DNA of 64,000 nucleotides from NCBI GenBank assembly GCA_018350325.1, contig JAEVLN010000054.1:92252-156251 (forward strand). Reading direction: 5' to 3'. The notes beneath the pieces are model-generated. The model did no database searches. It was not told the DNA's origin and worked only from the letters and a program-made list of their open reading frames with translations. Shown here one piece after another: positions 21,608 through 31,181 of the stretch. Origin of the DNA: Globodera rostochiensis. Its lineage: Eukaryota > Nematoda > Chromadorea > Rhabditida > Heteroderidae. Each line of letters opens with the position of its first letter. Position 1 is the stretch's first letter. The translations under genes and the position numbers were made by a program.

Positions 21608-22370
21608 ATTTGTTAACATTTTGGAGTTTCTTATCACTTAATTTATTATCTATTCAACCAGCCTTGATTCGATTATTGTTATAGTCTATTTTATTTGATC
21701 CCAAATTTTAGTATCAAAAAATAATGCCATCAATTATTGGAAAATAAAATTTTGCATTTTTAAATTTTGGTGGGATTCGGAACTTTTTGGCTGGAGTGGG
21801 ATTCGGACGGGCGCGATTCGGACGGGTGGGATTCGGACCATTTTTGGCTGGAGTGGGATTCGGACAAGTGGGATTCGGACCGGTAGCCGTTTGTGCCCCT
21901 CCCCCTTTTTGAAAAAATACAAATTCAAAGTCGATTAAAAGATGTTTCTAGAGTCGACTTTGAAAAATATTTTTTTTTTCTAAAAGGCAGTTTCAAAAAA
22001 TGGGGCAACAGTAAAGTGTTGATTTTATGGGCGCGGTATATTAGGCTTCTCCGATTTTTCCCCCCGTCAAATCATAAACAAATCGACTCCTCTCGCTTTC
22101 TAATGTACGAATCCAAACAAAAATTTGAGCAGAAAAAACTACAAAGCAAGCTATGATGTCTGGACTGAAGGAACTTGTCCCGTAAAAAAAAATTTCCGGG
22201 AGCAGCCGGGACTCCCGCCGGGCTCTCCTGGAAACGAATAAACAAAATGGACGATTTTTTTGCTTCCATAATTTTATCAAATTTTCAGTCTATTCGGTTC
22301 ACAATTGAATTTCAAACACTGCAATAATATTATAATTGCTCTTTGGCCTCTTTCCCTGGCTCTTCCCAGC
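21608..22370. other. intergenic; GTGGGATTCGGAC-type repeat
   Basis: GTGGGATTCGGAC-type units alternate with TTTTTGGCTGGA at about 21768-21885. An imperfect palindrome around GTCGATTAAAAGATGTTTCT (about 21930-21962) follows. No gene is visible before the RAD23 stop. Confidence 0.5.
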
Positions 22371-24342
22371 TCACTGCCCGCCTTGGTCATCGCCCGCCAA
22401 TTCGTTGTGAAACTCATCCAGCCTTGCCAAAATGTAATTTACAGCCAAATCCTTAAAACAATCCATAAAACCGGGCAATTCAAGAGAAAATAAGGACGGG
22501 ACCTCGTTTTTGTCACAAGCGAAGTAGGCTGAAAGGGAAAGTATTTATGCTTTAAAATCATTAAAAAAACTAAAGAGTAAATCACCTTCGATTACCAAAG
22601 TCTCCGGGAATCCCATACCAACAAGCTGAAACAATAAATTAATTTTCTTGAAAATTATTTTAAATTAAAAAATTCGCTTTGTGCCTACCCGAGCAATCGC
22701 CTCGCGGTCCTGCGGTGTGACGGGGATGTTGATCCGTCTCGGCATTTCCCCCTGCGGTGCTACCGGTGCCCCCACCCCGACAGCAGCGCCCCCATCGCCC
22801 GCTGCAACGGCGTCACCGCCGGCCTCGCCCAACGGTTGTCCGTCGTTCAACATCTGCAGGAATTGGGCCTGATTGGTTCTGATCAACTCCATCAGCTGCG
22901 GGTTGGTGGCGGCAATCTGCTGCACAATCTGCGGCAACATGGTCGGGTCGGCACGCAACTGACACAAAACAAAAATGCAAACGATGTTTTTCGGAAAAAA
23001 AAGATTTAAAACGATTCAAAAATCATAAACTTAAAAAAAAGAGAATCAATACCCTCCCCAATTCTTCTGTGCGTATGCGAGCGGCTTACCATGTCTCGAA
23101 GTTGCTGGAATTGTGGACTTTGTGCCAGAAACGCCAAACCCTCAGGGTCGTCCAATGGCACTTGCACGAGTTCCTCCTCGTCTTCATTCTGTGGACCGAC
23201 TTCGCCCGCTAAACAAATAATTAAGTTCATTCAATAAATTTGTTTAAAATCGTAATTTCTGTAAATTCAATTTCATATACACAAAAAAAAGAATTTACAA
23301 TTTGCCCGTTGGAGAGAAAGGCCTTCAGGAATTCCATTGCACAAATATTCCACTGCTCGCTCGGCGTCAAAAAAGGCGGCCTGAAGCGCGCGGACGACCT
23401 CTTGCCGAGGGTAGCCCATGGCTTCGATGTTGGCCACGGTTTGGGCATGTTCGGACGGCACTTAAAAAACATTTGGTCCGAGGCTGAGAAAATGTTGACA
23501 AAAAAGCCAACCCAATTCTACACCTCCCACTTTTTTTTGAATTTCAATTGAACTCAGAAGCATACAATTTTCTCGATTATTTGAGAAAACATAAGACTGC
23601 TAAACGCCTGCCAGACTTCGTTTTGACCAATTTATCCAGATGTACAAAAGACCAACCATCTGCTGAAGGCGCTGACGATTTGGACTTGTCCGCCGATGTC
23701 GCGGAAGTCGACCCGTCCTGCTTGGCCACGGCAGCGGATTTCACACCAGTCGATGGCTGACCGTCGGCCTTCTTCGCAGTGGCGGTGGATGTCGCCGGCG
23801 CAGTCGAAGACGGCGGTGCGGCTTTCTAAATGAGGCATTTAACAAATAAACAAAATGAATCCTTAAGTTTTTACGCCTAAAAACGCACTCGCATAACCAT
23901 GATGACAATAAACTTCGGCGCCGTAATGTTCAATTCGCTGATCGTCATGATGTCCTCGAGAACTTTTCCGTTGAAAATTAACTTTTGGCTCTCGACAGGA
24001 AACGCCTCTTTGCCTTTGGCGTTCTCAATCTTTTGCTTCACTTCACCGATCTAAAATATAAACAATGAAACGAATTTTTTTTGGGGGGGGGAGGAATTTT
24101 TTCGGCATTCCACTAGCTTTTCATCGTTCAGCGACTACACAGAGAATTTGCAAATATGCCAAAATTTAACCAAATTTACCCCCCTCTTTGGATAGGGATA
24201 GGTTACGCCCTTGCAGGCTCTGAACTTCTTCCTCCAAATGTAATCTTTTTCAATAAATTTCTAAACATCAAACCGTTGCTGTTTCCTCGACCTCAACCGT
24301 GAACGACTGTTGCGTTATGGTTTTGAAGAGCACAGAAATCAT
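22371..24342 (-). CDS. rad-23: RAD23 homologue (UBL-UBA-XPC-binding-UBA)
   Basis: RAD23 shuttles ubiquitinated proteins to the proteasome and stabilises XPC/Rad4 in nucleotide excision repair. Exon 1 (24274-24342, MISVLFKTITQQSFTVEVEE) and exon 2 (from 24050, IGEVKQKIENAKGKEAFPVE, QKLIFNGKVLED) form the ubiquitin-like domain. A Ser/Thr/Ala linker follows (about 23640-23827). UBA1 reads ANIEAMGYPRQEVVRALQAA (about 23290-23461). The XPC-binding domain reads LAFLAQSPQFQQLRDM, then LRADPTMLPQIVQQIAATNP and NQAQFLQML. UBA2 reads LVGMGFPETLVIEAYFACDK, ending DLAVNYILARLDEFHNEL before the TGA at 22371-22373. All four domains are in canonical order over about eight exons. The donor after UBA1 could be GT or GC; both keep phase. 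Confidence 0.9.
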
Positions 24343-24462
24343 GACTCAAGGAGAAAAGAGAATTTAGGTCGTTTGTTGCCTTCCAATGTTAAAATAAACT
24401 AAAAAACACAGAGCAATGCAAAAAATAATGGAAGAAAAAGAAAAATTCTCTAATAAGATTTA

Positions 24463-24823
24463 GGGGTCTTCACCATCTCATCATCAATCAAGATCGGGGC
24501 AATAACTTGCTTCAATCTTAACCGATTTAGAAATTCTTAAAGCCAATCGAAAGATCTCGAAGATATGAAGCTAACATTAGTTAAAGCTTTATTGAACAAG
24601 GCCTTAACACTTGAGAAAGTTTAAAAATTCCGATTTGGGGGGTTTATGACCATAACTTTTTGAAACTTGTTCAATCACAGCTTTAACTTAATGTTGAGCT
24701 TCATTTCTTCGAAATCTTTCGATTGGCTTTAAGAATTTCTAAATCGGTTAAGGTTGAGCAAGTTATTGCCCCGATCTTGATTGGTGATGAGTTTGGGTGT
24801 TGATGAGATGGGGGAGACACCCC
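24463..24823. mobile_element. inverted-repeat MITE, TSD AAGATTTA
   Basis: Arms of roughly 150 bp are inverted: GGGGTCTTCACCATCTCATC on the left, GATGAGATGGGGGAGACACC plus CC on the right, continuing through AATCAAGATCGGGGCAATAA and its complement. The 8-bp direct repeat AAGATTTA flanks it (24455-24462, 24824-24831). A diverged relative lies at 11337-11552. Confidence 0.85.
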
Positions 24824-24831
24824 AAGATTTA

Positions 24832-25647
24832 GATGACTTTGCAACGAACTTTATCGCCGTCGATTCTAGCGTAAAGAACTGGGGAACTAATTGTGGAGTT
24901 ACAAATAAGCGAATAAATGCAAGATAAAATCTTCCAATAAAGAAAAAAAAAAAAACATATTTTTTTAAAAGATTTAGATAGGTAAATGATAGAATAATCT
25001 TTCTTACTTTTTATTTATCTTTTTTTCTATTTTTTATGTACTACAAAATTTTGATGATAATCGGATGAGAGGAAGGAAGGTCAATAAAGAGAGTGCCGCC
25101 ATACATTGAGTGCCCAAGTGACCGGAAAAACCGTCGGAATTTAAAACTGACAATATATTGGCAAAATGTTGTTTACATAGTTTTGTTATTTTTTTTGTAA
25201 GCTGCATGGCATTTTAACGGGTTTAATGACATTTCATCAATGGACCTTTCGTCAATCAAAATGGCATCCATCCATCGCCTTGCCTTCAGAACGGCATTTT
25301 GCAAAACTCGGGACCAGGAAGATCATTTGTCAGATTACCTCGAGAAAATATGGCAATCGGCTCCAAAAATGTGGCATCTTTATGGCAATTTTTTAAAGGA
25401 ATTTTTAAACAAAGTTCAAGAAGCACTATTTTTGGGAAATCTTCATTTCTCAAAATATAAGAATTTATGTATCACAGAGTTCTAAAATATGGCAAGTGTT
25501 TGAGAGTCCCGACCCGCGATTTCTAATCGCCGATTGAATGTCTCGTCTTTTGAAACCAATTCTCCACATAACAGTCTTTTCTTTTTCCACCATTTGGACT
25601 ACTTTTGGTGTGTACAAATTGCCTTTCAGATTTAAAAAAAAGCTAAA
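24832..25647. other. intergenic between divergent rad-23 and tin-13
   Basis: AT-rich. A short open stretch at 25240-25485 shows no recognisable protein. No RNA gene is seen. Confidence 0.5.
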
Positions 25648-26823
25648 ATGGACATGAACGAGCTGAAGAAAATGGTTAGTTTTTTGTGCGAATTATCGCA
25701 AATTGTACAATTGTCTCCATTTCAGAGCCCCGAACAGCAGAATAAGGTTGCAAATTGGACAGTAATGTTTGATGAAAAATTTGGAATTTATACACCAAAA
25801 AATGGGAAATTGGACTTAAAAATTCAAAGTTAATATTTAAAGAAAGCATTCCATTTCTTTTATGATTTTAAAATTTTTTTATGCCCATCTCTATCCATTT
25901 GTGCCGTTTCTCTCAGATTCTCGAAGACGTTCGTCGCGAGGCGAACACCCAAACGGTGTTGTCCCTGGTGAGCGCTTTCTCAGAGAAGTGCACCCAGCGC
26001 TGTATCACAAGTCCGGGCTTAAGCTTGAGCGGAAGTGAGAAGCAGGTTTGGAACACAATGAAATTTAGGCGACGAGAGGGTTCGTCGACCGACCTTTCAA
26101 TCTTAATTTTCAACTTTGGGTGGTCCCATAAATATGTTTTGAAATCATTTTTGTTAAACATTTGCCGGGCGCCTTGTAAAACAAATCCTCTGTTAATTTT
26201 GCTCATTTTTCGATTGTGAATCTTAAAAATATGGGCCTGTTTTGGCGATGTCATCCCAAAATTCAAACTTTGTTGCCGGACAGCACCATTCATAGGATGC
26301 ATTGCTATCTAGCTCGGAAAATGTTAGCCGGCCCCTGTTTTTTACAGTTTGGTCAAGCTCTCTGGACCGGTTCCGGGTCTAAAAAGTCCGGGTTTTCCCA
26401 AAATCATCCGTACAACTTTCGACAAACTCTGCTACGAATTATTGCCCCTTTCTGGTTTCCGATTCAAATTCAGCTGGTATTGTTGACCTTATTTTGTACA
26501 TATTCATTCAAATTCTCGTAATTTCTTAACGTTTTTAGTGTCTGCAGCGGTGCGTGGACAGATGGATGGACAGGTTTGTAGTGACTCTTTGCAAATTGAA
26601 GCTAAAGACTTCGCATGGGGAGAAAATGGCCAACATTCACAATCATTTAACACGAACAGTCAAAATTTCCCGCTTTTTTGTTGATTACCACTCAACAAAT
26701 TTGATCAGTTTTGCAGGAAAACCGTTCGTTGATCCCGAAATTCAGTTTCAACATTGTGGCGTCCACTTTTGCTGTCAAGGCTCAGCGGGAAATGTCTGGG
26801 CTCGGCTTCGGCTCAATGAATGA
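25648..26823 (+). CDS. tin-13: small TIM chaperone TIMM13
   Basis: Tim8-Tim13 hexamers escort hydrophobic precursors across the mitochondrial intermembrane space. Spliced exons give MDMNELKKM, SPEQQNK, ILEDVRREANTQTVLSLVSA, FSEKCTQRCITSPGLSLSGS and EKQ, then CLQRCVDRWMDR, then a tail from ENRSLIPKFS to FGSMNE. Both twin CX3C motifs (EKCTQRCI and CLQRCVD) are present, with the family's PG..LS.SE spacer between them. The length (about 110 aa) is slightly above the family norm because of the C-terminal tail. The ATG at 25648 is the only plausible start. Five short exons are separated by introns of about 50-500 bp. Confidence 0.88.
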
Positions 26824-27648
26824 GGGACCTTCGTTTTCATAGGGAGGCCGAGGGGAGACGACGAATTGATCATTACTTTTTCCTTCATTATTTGATCAGG
26901 CTATATTTTTGCTCAATTGTTAAATGCGTTTTCACGTTTTAAATTTTGCAAGGCGCTAACGAATTTGACAACTTGGAGTGCTCAAAAGGTCCCCCCGGGA
27001 TTTCATCTCAACGATCGGGATAATGGATTTTCGAAACCAATCCCTCACGAATAAACTAAACAAGTAGCGAAAATCGTCAATGCAGCAAATCATTACGGGA
27101 AGAAAGCAGAAGAAAATGAGGATTTGTCACAATATTTTTTTTCCTGGCGGGAGTGGCTGGTGGGGGGGGGGGAAATGAAATTTCGTCCCATCAATAATTA
27201 CTGAAGACGTAAAAATTTTTTTAGCAAACATCAAACAAAAAATGAAATTGTGCAATCGAAATTTCGCCACCCTGGACGAAGGCGGACGGGGGATTTGAGG
27301 CTGCACAATTATTGTTCAAGTAAAAGCAATATCTCCCGGGGGTTTGGGGTAATATGACGGCAGGTGACAGCAAAATAGGGGTTGTTGTGTCACCAAATTT
27401 TGGTGGTTTTACACTGTTGTTCATTGGTTTTCTATTCCAGTGATCCAAACGGGAGGCCCGAAATTTCGATTGAAACACACAATTGGATGACAAGCGATCG
27501 ATCACGGTTCCGTGTTTAATATGTGTATTCGGTGCTCACAAGTACATTACAGTGTGGTTGGTGCTGGTGGTGGTGTGGACCATCGTCCAGATCATCAGAG
27601 TCAATCAATCAATCAGTGGTCAGTCAGTCGCACATACCCCGTCGTTGT
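26824..27648. other. intergenic between convergent genes
   Basis: No gene is evident. It includes a G run at about 27160-27172 and TCAATCAATC-type microsatellite at about 27598-27615. Confidence 0.5.
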
Positions 27649-28689
27649 TCAGATGCGCTCGATCTTGTCAGTGATCACCTTAAACAAATAAAATAGGATC
27701 ATTTTTTGAACTTCAAAACATCCGTCGAATAAATAGGTACGACCAAACTTCAACTTTGCACAAAATTATGACCATTTGGCTATTTCAAAAAACACTAACG
27801 CCAACCTGAGGGTGTTTGGCACGTAGCTCCTCACGTCCTGCCGTTTTGTAGTCGAAAGTGCAATTGTGCGCAGAATGGTAACGATGCTCCCCGCAGAAAA
27901 GACCGCCGCAACGACAATCAAACCCTGACAAAATTTAAAAAAATGTTCTCAGGCTCAATTCGCGAAAACCCCAAAAGGAATGAATATCAAAAGCCGGGTT
28001 AAATTCCAAATCCTTAATTTATTGAACAAAGCCATTCCAACGCTCCCACCCAAAACAAAACTCGCTCACCGGTCAATCCGACCCGTTTGTTGCAAACCAA
28101 GCACCGGTTCGGCTTCTTCTGCTGTTCCTCCTGCTGCTGCGAAGGCACTGGACTGGGCGATGCGTTGGACCCAACCGTTGTGTTGGCGGTTGTGGCGCCG
28201 CTGCCGACTGAGAACGGCGAAGCTGTCGACTCGGAGGTGGAGGCGGCCGTTTCGGAAGACGTGGCCTTCTCCGCATTCCCTGTAAAGGCATTATTTCACT
28301 TTTTTAAATGTCCATGACACAACCTCATAAAATTAGCGTATTTGCCCCCCCTCCCCAAAAAAAGTGCACAGGCGCTTCCTAATTTGTTTAGCTCGTCTAA
28401 AACGCTAGAATTCGACTTTCCAATCTTTCAAAAACACTCCACAAAAATTGTTTTTCACCCGTTTGCAGAAAATAATAATCTTTGAATTGGAAGAAGAACC
28501 TGGTATAATCATCGGTAAGTTGCGTGGCTGACAGCAGATCACACATTTCATGCTTGCCTCCCAGTTCAGGTCTGTTGATTTCAGATTAAAAAAAGTACGA
28601 TTTTAAGTAATCAAATTACAGGTGCAGTAGACACAGGCCCACTTCTTTGATGGCTCCGGCCCCGCATTGTTGGAGGAACATTCGCCCAT
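27649..28689 (-). CDS. RanBP2-type (NZF) and AN1 zinc-finger protein, ZFAND5/6-like
   Basis: The ATG at 28689 starts MGECSSNNAGPEP, then a RanBP2/NZF finger: WACVYCTYLN, then KCVICCQPRN (W-X-C-X2-C...N-X6-C-X2-C). A Ser/Thr/Gln linker (exon about 28069-28280) leads to an AN1 finger: [39 protein letters not shown]. The tail is AGREELRAKHPQVITDKIER plus Ile and stop. The AN1 half and tail are very like ZFAND5/6, which couple ubiquitin binding to proteasome and stress responses. In those proteins the N-terminal finger is an A20 finger, whereas here an NZF stands in its place. Splice phases agree at all joins (T|AC, G|GG). About 165 aa. Confidence 0.82.
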
Positions 28690-29904
28690 TTGGAACTTTG
28701 TGACAAAGACGGCGGTAGCGACAGAATATGATAGAAATCTAAGTTTTGTTATTATGATTTGAGATGTAAATGCGCTATTCTAAACCCCGAACCGAAATTT
28801 GACACAAAACTCTAAAAATCATCATTTCACCCGCATCAATTCGTACTATTAATGCAAATTGGAGTGGAGCTTTTTGTGGGTCTTGCCAATGCATTAACCA
28901 AAAAAAAGTCGTGAATACACAAATAAATGTTCAAAAGTGGCAAAACAATGTAAGACAAGTTTTTTATGTATAAGAAATGTTCTGATTTGGAGGGATCGAA
29001 TCTTCTAAATGCTTTTGTAACTGTGAAAGTATTGCTAGAAAAATAGAACAGTTATGATTGCCGATTAGCCGTTAATAGAATAGCTTTTAAGCCTAGGCTT
29101 AAGCTTAGGCATAAGCTAGCTTAGCTTTAGGCCTGTGCCTAGGCCCATTAAAGCTTTTTTTTAATGAGATGACAGATTGTCCGATTTCCCATTAGGTGAC
29201 CTTCTGTCCGAGAATTGGCATAGGGGCGCGAGGCACGAGATTCGATTCGTTTTTTGAATCGGCTTTTAGGTGCGTGATGGGTCGTAACAAAAAAGGAAAT
29301 ATGGGAAATGGGATAAGCGGGAGTAGCTAATTTTAAGCGAGAAAAAAATGATGACAATTCGAGGAAGTTAAGTCGCCTTTCCTCCACCCATCGCCATAAT
29401 CATCCGCCACCCCCCCCCCCCCACCGACCAATAGAGAAGAACGAATGAATTTATGAGAGACGGGAAAGCAGCAAAAGGAATACACCCCCACAGCAATGCG
29501 CTTGCGGGAAAAGCAGCGACAGAATGGAGGAGCAAAGCGAAACAGAGGCGGCGCAGGCATTGGGGAAATGAATATGGAGAGGACGGACGTGGAAAGTGAG
29601 TGAGAGAACAGAACAGAGGGAGTTGGAGGAGGGCAACCGACGGCCCGGCCACAGAAGGGAAAGTGTAATTTTCGGAAAATGAGCTCAACCCTCTCTTTTT
29701 TCCGCCGGTAGCTGCTTCTACATAATTTGTAAGTTAGTGGTGGATTTTTTGAGCGAGCTCGACTGTAAGTTTTATTAGACCGCAGGCCAGCCTTGATGAC
29801 TAATTTATTGGTTTTTAAAGAGAAAAAAAAAGGCGCTGCTTGCTACACAAACACATACGACATGCGCTAATTGTTTTTTAAAAGCTTAGAGCTTCGCATA
29901 ACAT
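28690..29904. other. intergenic; telomere-like and GA-rich DNA
   Basis: No gene is supported. 29085-29150 holds degenerate GCCTAA/TTAGGC units. 28991 onward shares GGAGGGATCGAATCTT and TTTTGTAACTGTG with 591-690. 29400-29660 is purine-rich on the plus strand with a C run at 29411. Confidence 0.5.
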
Positions 29905-30077
29905 CATATTGTCCCATAAGCGAAACCAACCAAAAGGTCCCACAGACAAAAGGTCCCATAATGAGAAATCGTTCATATTGTCCCATAAGCGAAACCAACC
30001 AAAAGGTCCCACAGACAAAAGGTCCCATAATGAGAAATCGTTCATATTGTCCCATAAGCGAAACCAACCAAAAGGTT
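29905..30077. repeat. 69-bp tandem repeat, 2.5 copies
   Basis: The unit starts CATATTGTCCCATAAGCGAA and includes AAAAGGTCCCACAGACAAAA. Copies begin at 29905, 29974 and 30043, exactly 69 bp apart and nearly identical. The third copy ends at the target duplication of the next element. Because 69 is divisible by three the array stays open in several frames, which is a composition effect rather than a gene. Confidence 0.85.
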
Positions 30078-30221
30078 CCACGTACGGGAACAGGACGTTT
30101 GGGCCCTGCCGTTTGGGCCCCGACGTTTGGGCCCTGCCGTTTGGGCCCCGCCGTTTGGGCCCCGCCGTTTGGGCCCCGCCGTTTGGGCCCCAAGGACGTT
30201 TGGGCCCCAAGGAAACGATAT

Positions 30222-30319
30222 CAGGGCTGCGTCGAAATAAAAAATTTTCGAAATCAGAATTTTTTTATTTCGGTTTTCGAAATCGAAACAAAAGAAACAC
30301 AAGGTTCGGCGCAACCCTG
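30222..30319. mobile_element. short CAGGG-ended hAT-like MITE
   Basis: CAGGGCTGCGTCGAA at the left matches the reverse complement of the right end TTCGGCGCAACCCTG with two mismatches. The interior is TTTTCGAAATC-like repeats in mirror order. The flanking 8-mers do not match, so the target duplication has decayed or the ends are misplaced. Confidence 0.5.
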
Positions 30320-30404
30320 ATGCATACTGTACATAAGATAAATAAAAATACATAATCGTTTAACACCCTATTTTTTTACGTCAATTATGGTCTACTATTT
30401 TTTG

Positions 30405-30480
30405 CCTAAGCTTAAGCTCGGCTAGCTAGGCCTAAGCCTAAGCCTAAGCTCAGGGTGGCTTAGGCCTAAGCCTAGCAAAC
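30405..30480. repeat. interstitial telomere-like (TTAGGC/GCCTAA) tract
   Basis: Degenerate and mirrored GCCTAA units (for example GCCTAAGCCTAAGCCTAAGC) match the nematode telomere repeat TTAGGC. A similar tract lies at 29085-29150 and a short one at about 31996-32010. Confidence 0.6.
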
Positions 30481-30894
30481 CCCTAAGCCTTGCAATTTTC
30501 AGAATTTTTGCGAGGAATTTGTCCACCTTTACCAAATGAACCCCTGAATTTCCTGCAAATTTTCGGATTATTGTATTTGAATTATAATTTTTGTAATTTT
30601 TGTTATGTATTGTTCATTTGAAAAAAAATTCTGAATAAATAAAAAGTTCGGCAAGTCCGAATTCCCATTGAGAAACTTTAGGGGGCCCAAACGCCCGGGG
30701 CCCAAACGGCGGGGCCCAAACGTCCCCGGGGCCCAAACGGCAGGGCCCAAACGTCGGGGCCCAAACGGCAGGGCCCAAACGACCCCCACTCCCACGTACA
30801 GATCCCTTGGTGAAACTGTGGGGTATTTGGTCGAGATGGTAAAGTAGAAAGCACGTGGATCGACGATGAAAGTCCCGTCATGGGTTGGCGAGAC

Positions 30895-31173
30895 GGGGCG
30901 CCGACATTTCGCCCACTAAGCCAAAATACGACATTTCGCCCACGCGACATTTTGCCCACTAACCAAAAATACGACATTTTGCCCACGCGATATTTCGCCC
31001 ACTAAGCTAAAATAGTAATTTCGTCGATAAAGTTCATCGTAGCATAATCAAATAAAATGTTAGAAGATAAAAAAAGGAAAGATTCCCGTCAATTTCAGAA
31101 AGTGTCGCGTGGGCGAAATATCGTATTTTTGCTTAGTGGGCGAAATGTCGCGTGGGCGAAATGTCATCCTGCC
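30895..31173. mobile_element. element with inverted TTTCGCCCAC arrays, TSD GGCGAGAC
   Basis: GGCGAGAC occurs at 30887-30894 and 31174-31181. Between them, units GACATTTCGCCCAC(TAAGCCAAAATAC) run in one direction on the left and inverted on the right. The centre is a short AT-rich spacer. Related single units (GGCGAAATGTCCG) lie outside at 31200-31213 and near 3220 and 4285. Confidence 0.75.
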
Positions 31174-31181
31174 GGCGAGAC

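Larger units (their letters stand above)
30086..30791. mobile_element. element with inverted GTTTGGGCCCC arrays, TSD CCACGTAC
   Basis: The 8-bp direct repeat CCACGTAC flanks it (30078-30085, 30792-30799). The left arm is about eight GTTTGGGCCCTGCC/GTTTGGGCCCCGCC units; the right arm is the same array inverted (GGCCCAAACGGCAGGGCCCA). The interior holds a small CAGGG...CCCTG unit and a telomere-like tract. No transposase is present. The 8-bp duplication fits hAT-type integration although the ends are not CAGGG. Confidence 0.75.

Noticed and set aside
22681..22872. Plus-strand open frame across the RAD23 linker
   Set aside because: Shadow of the XPC-binding and linker exon, which has clear family motifs on the minus strand.
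29867..30355. Six mutually overlapping open frames of over 100 codons
   Set aside because: The 69-bp repeat and GTTTGGGCCCC units keep many frames open; this is not coding.
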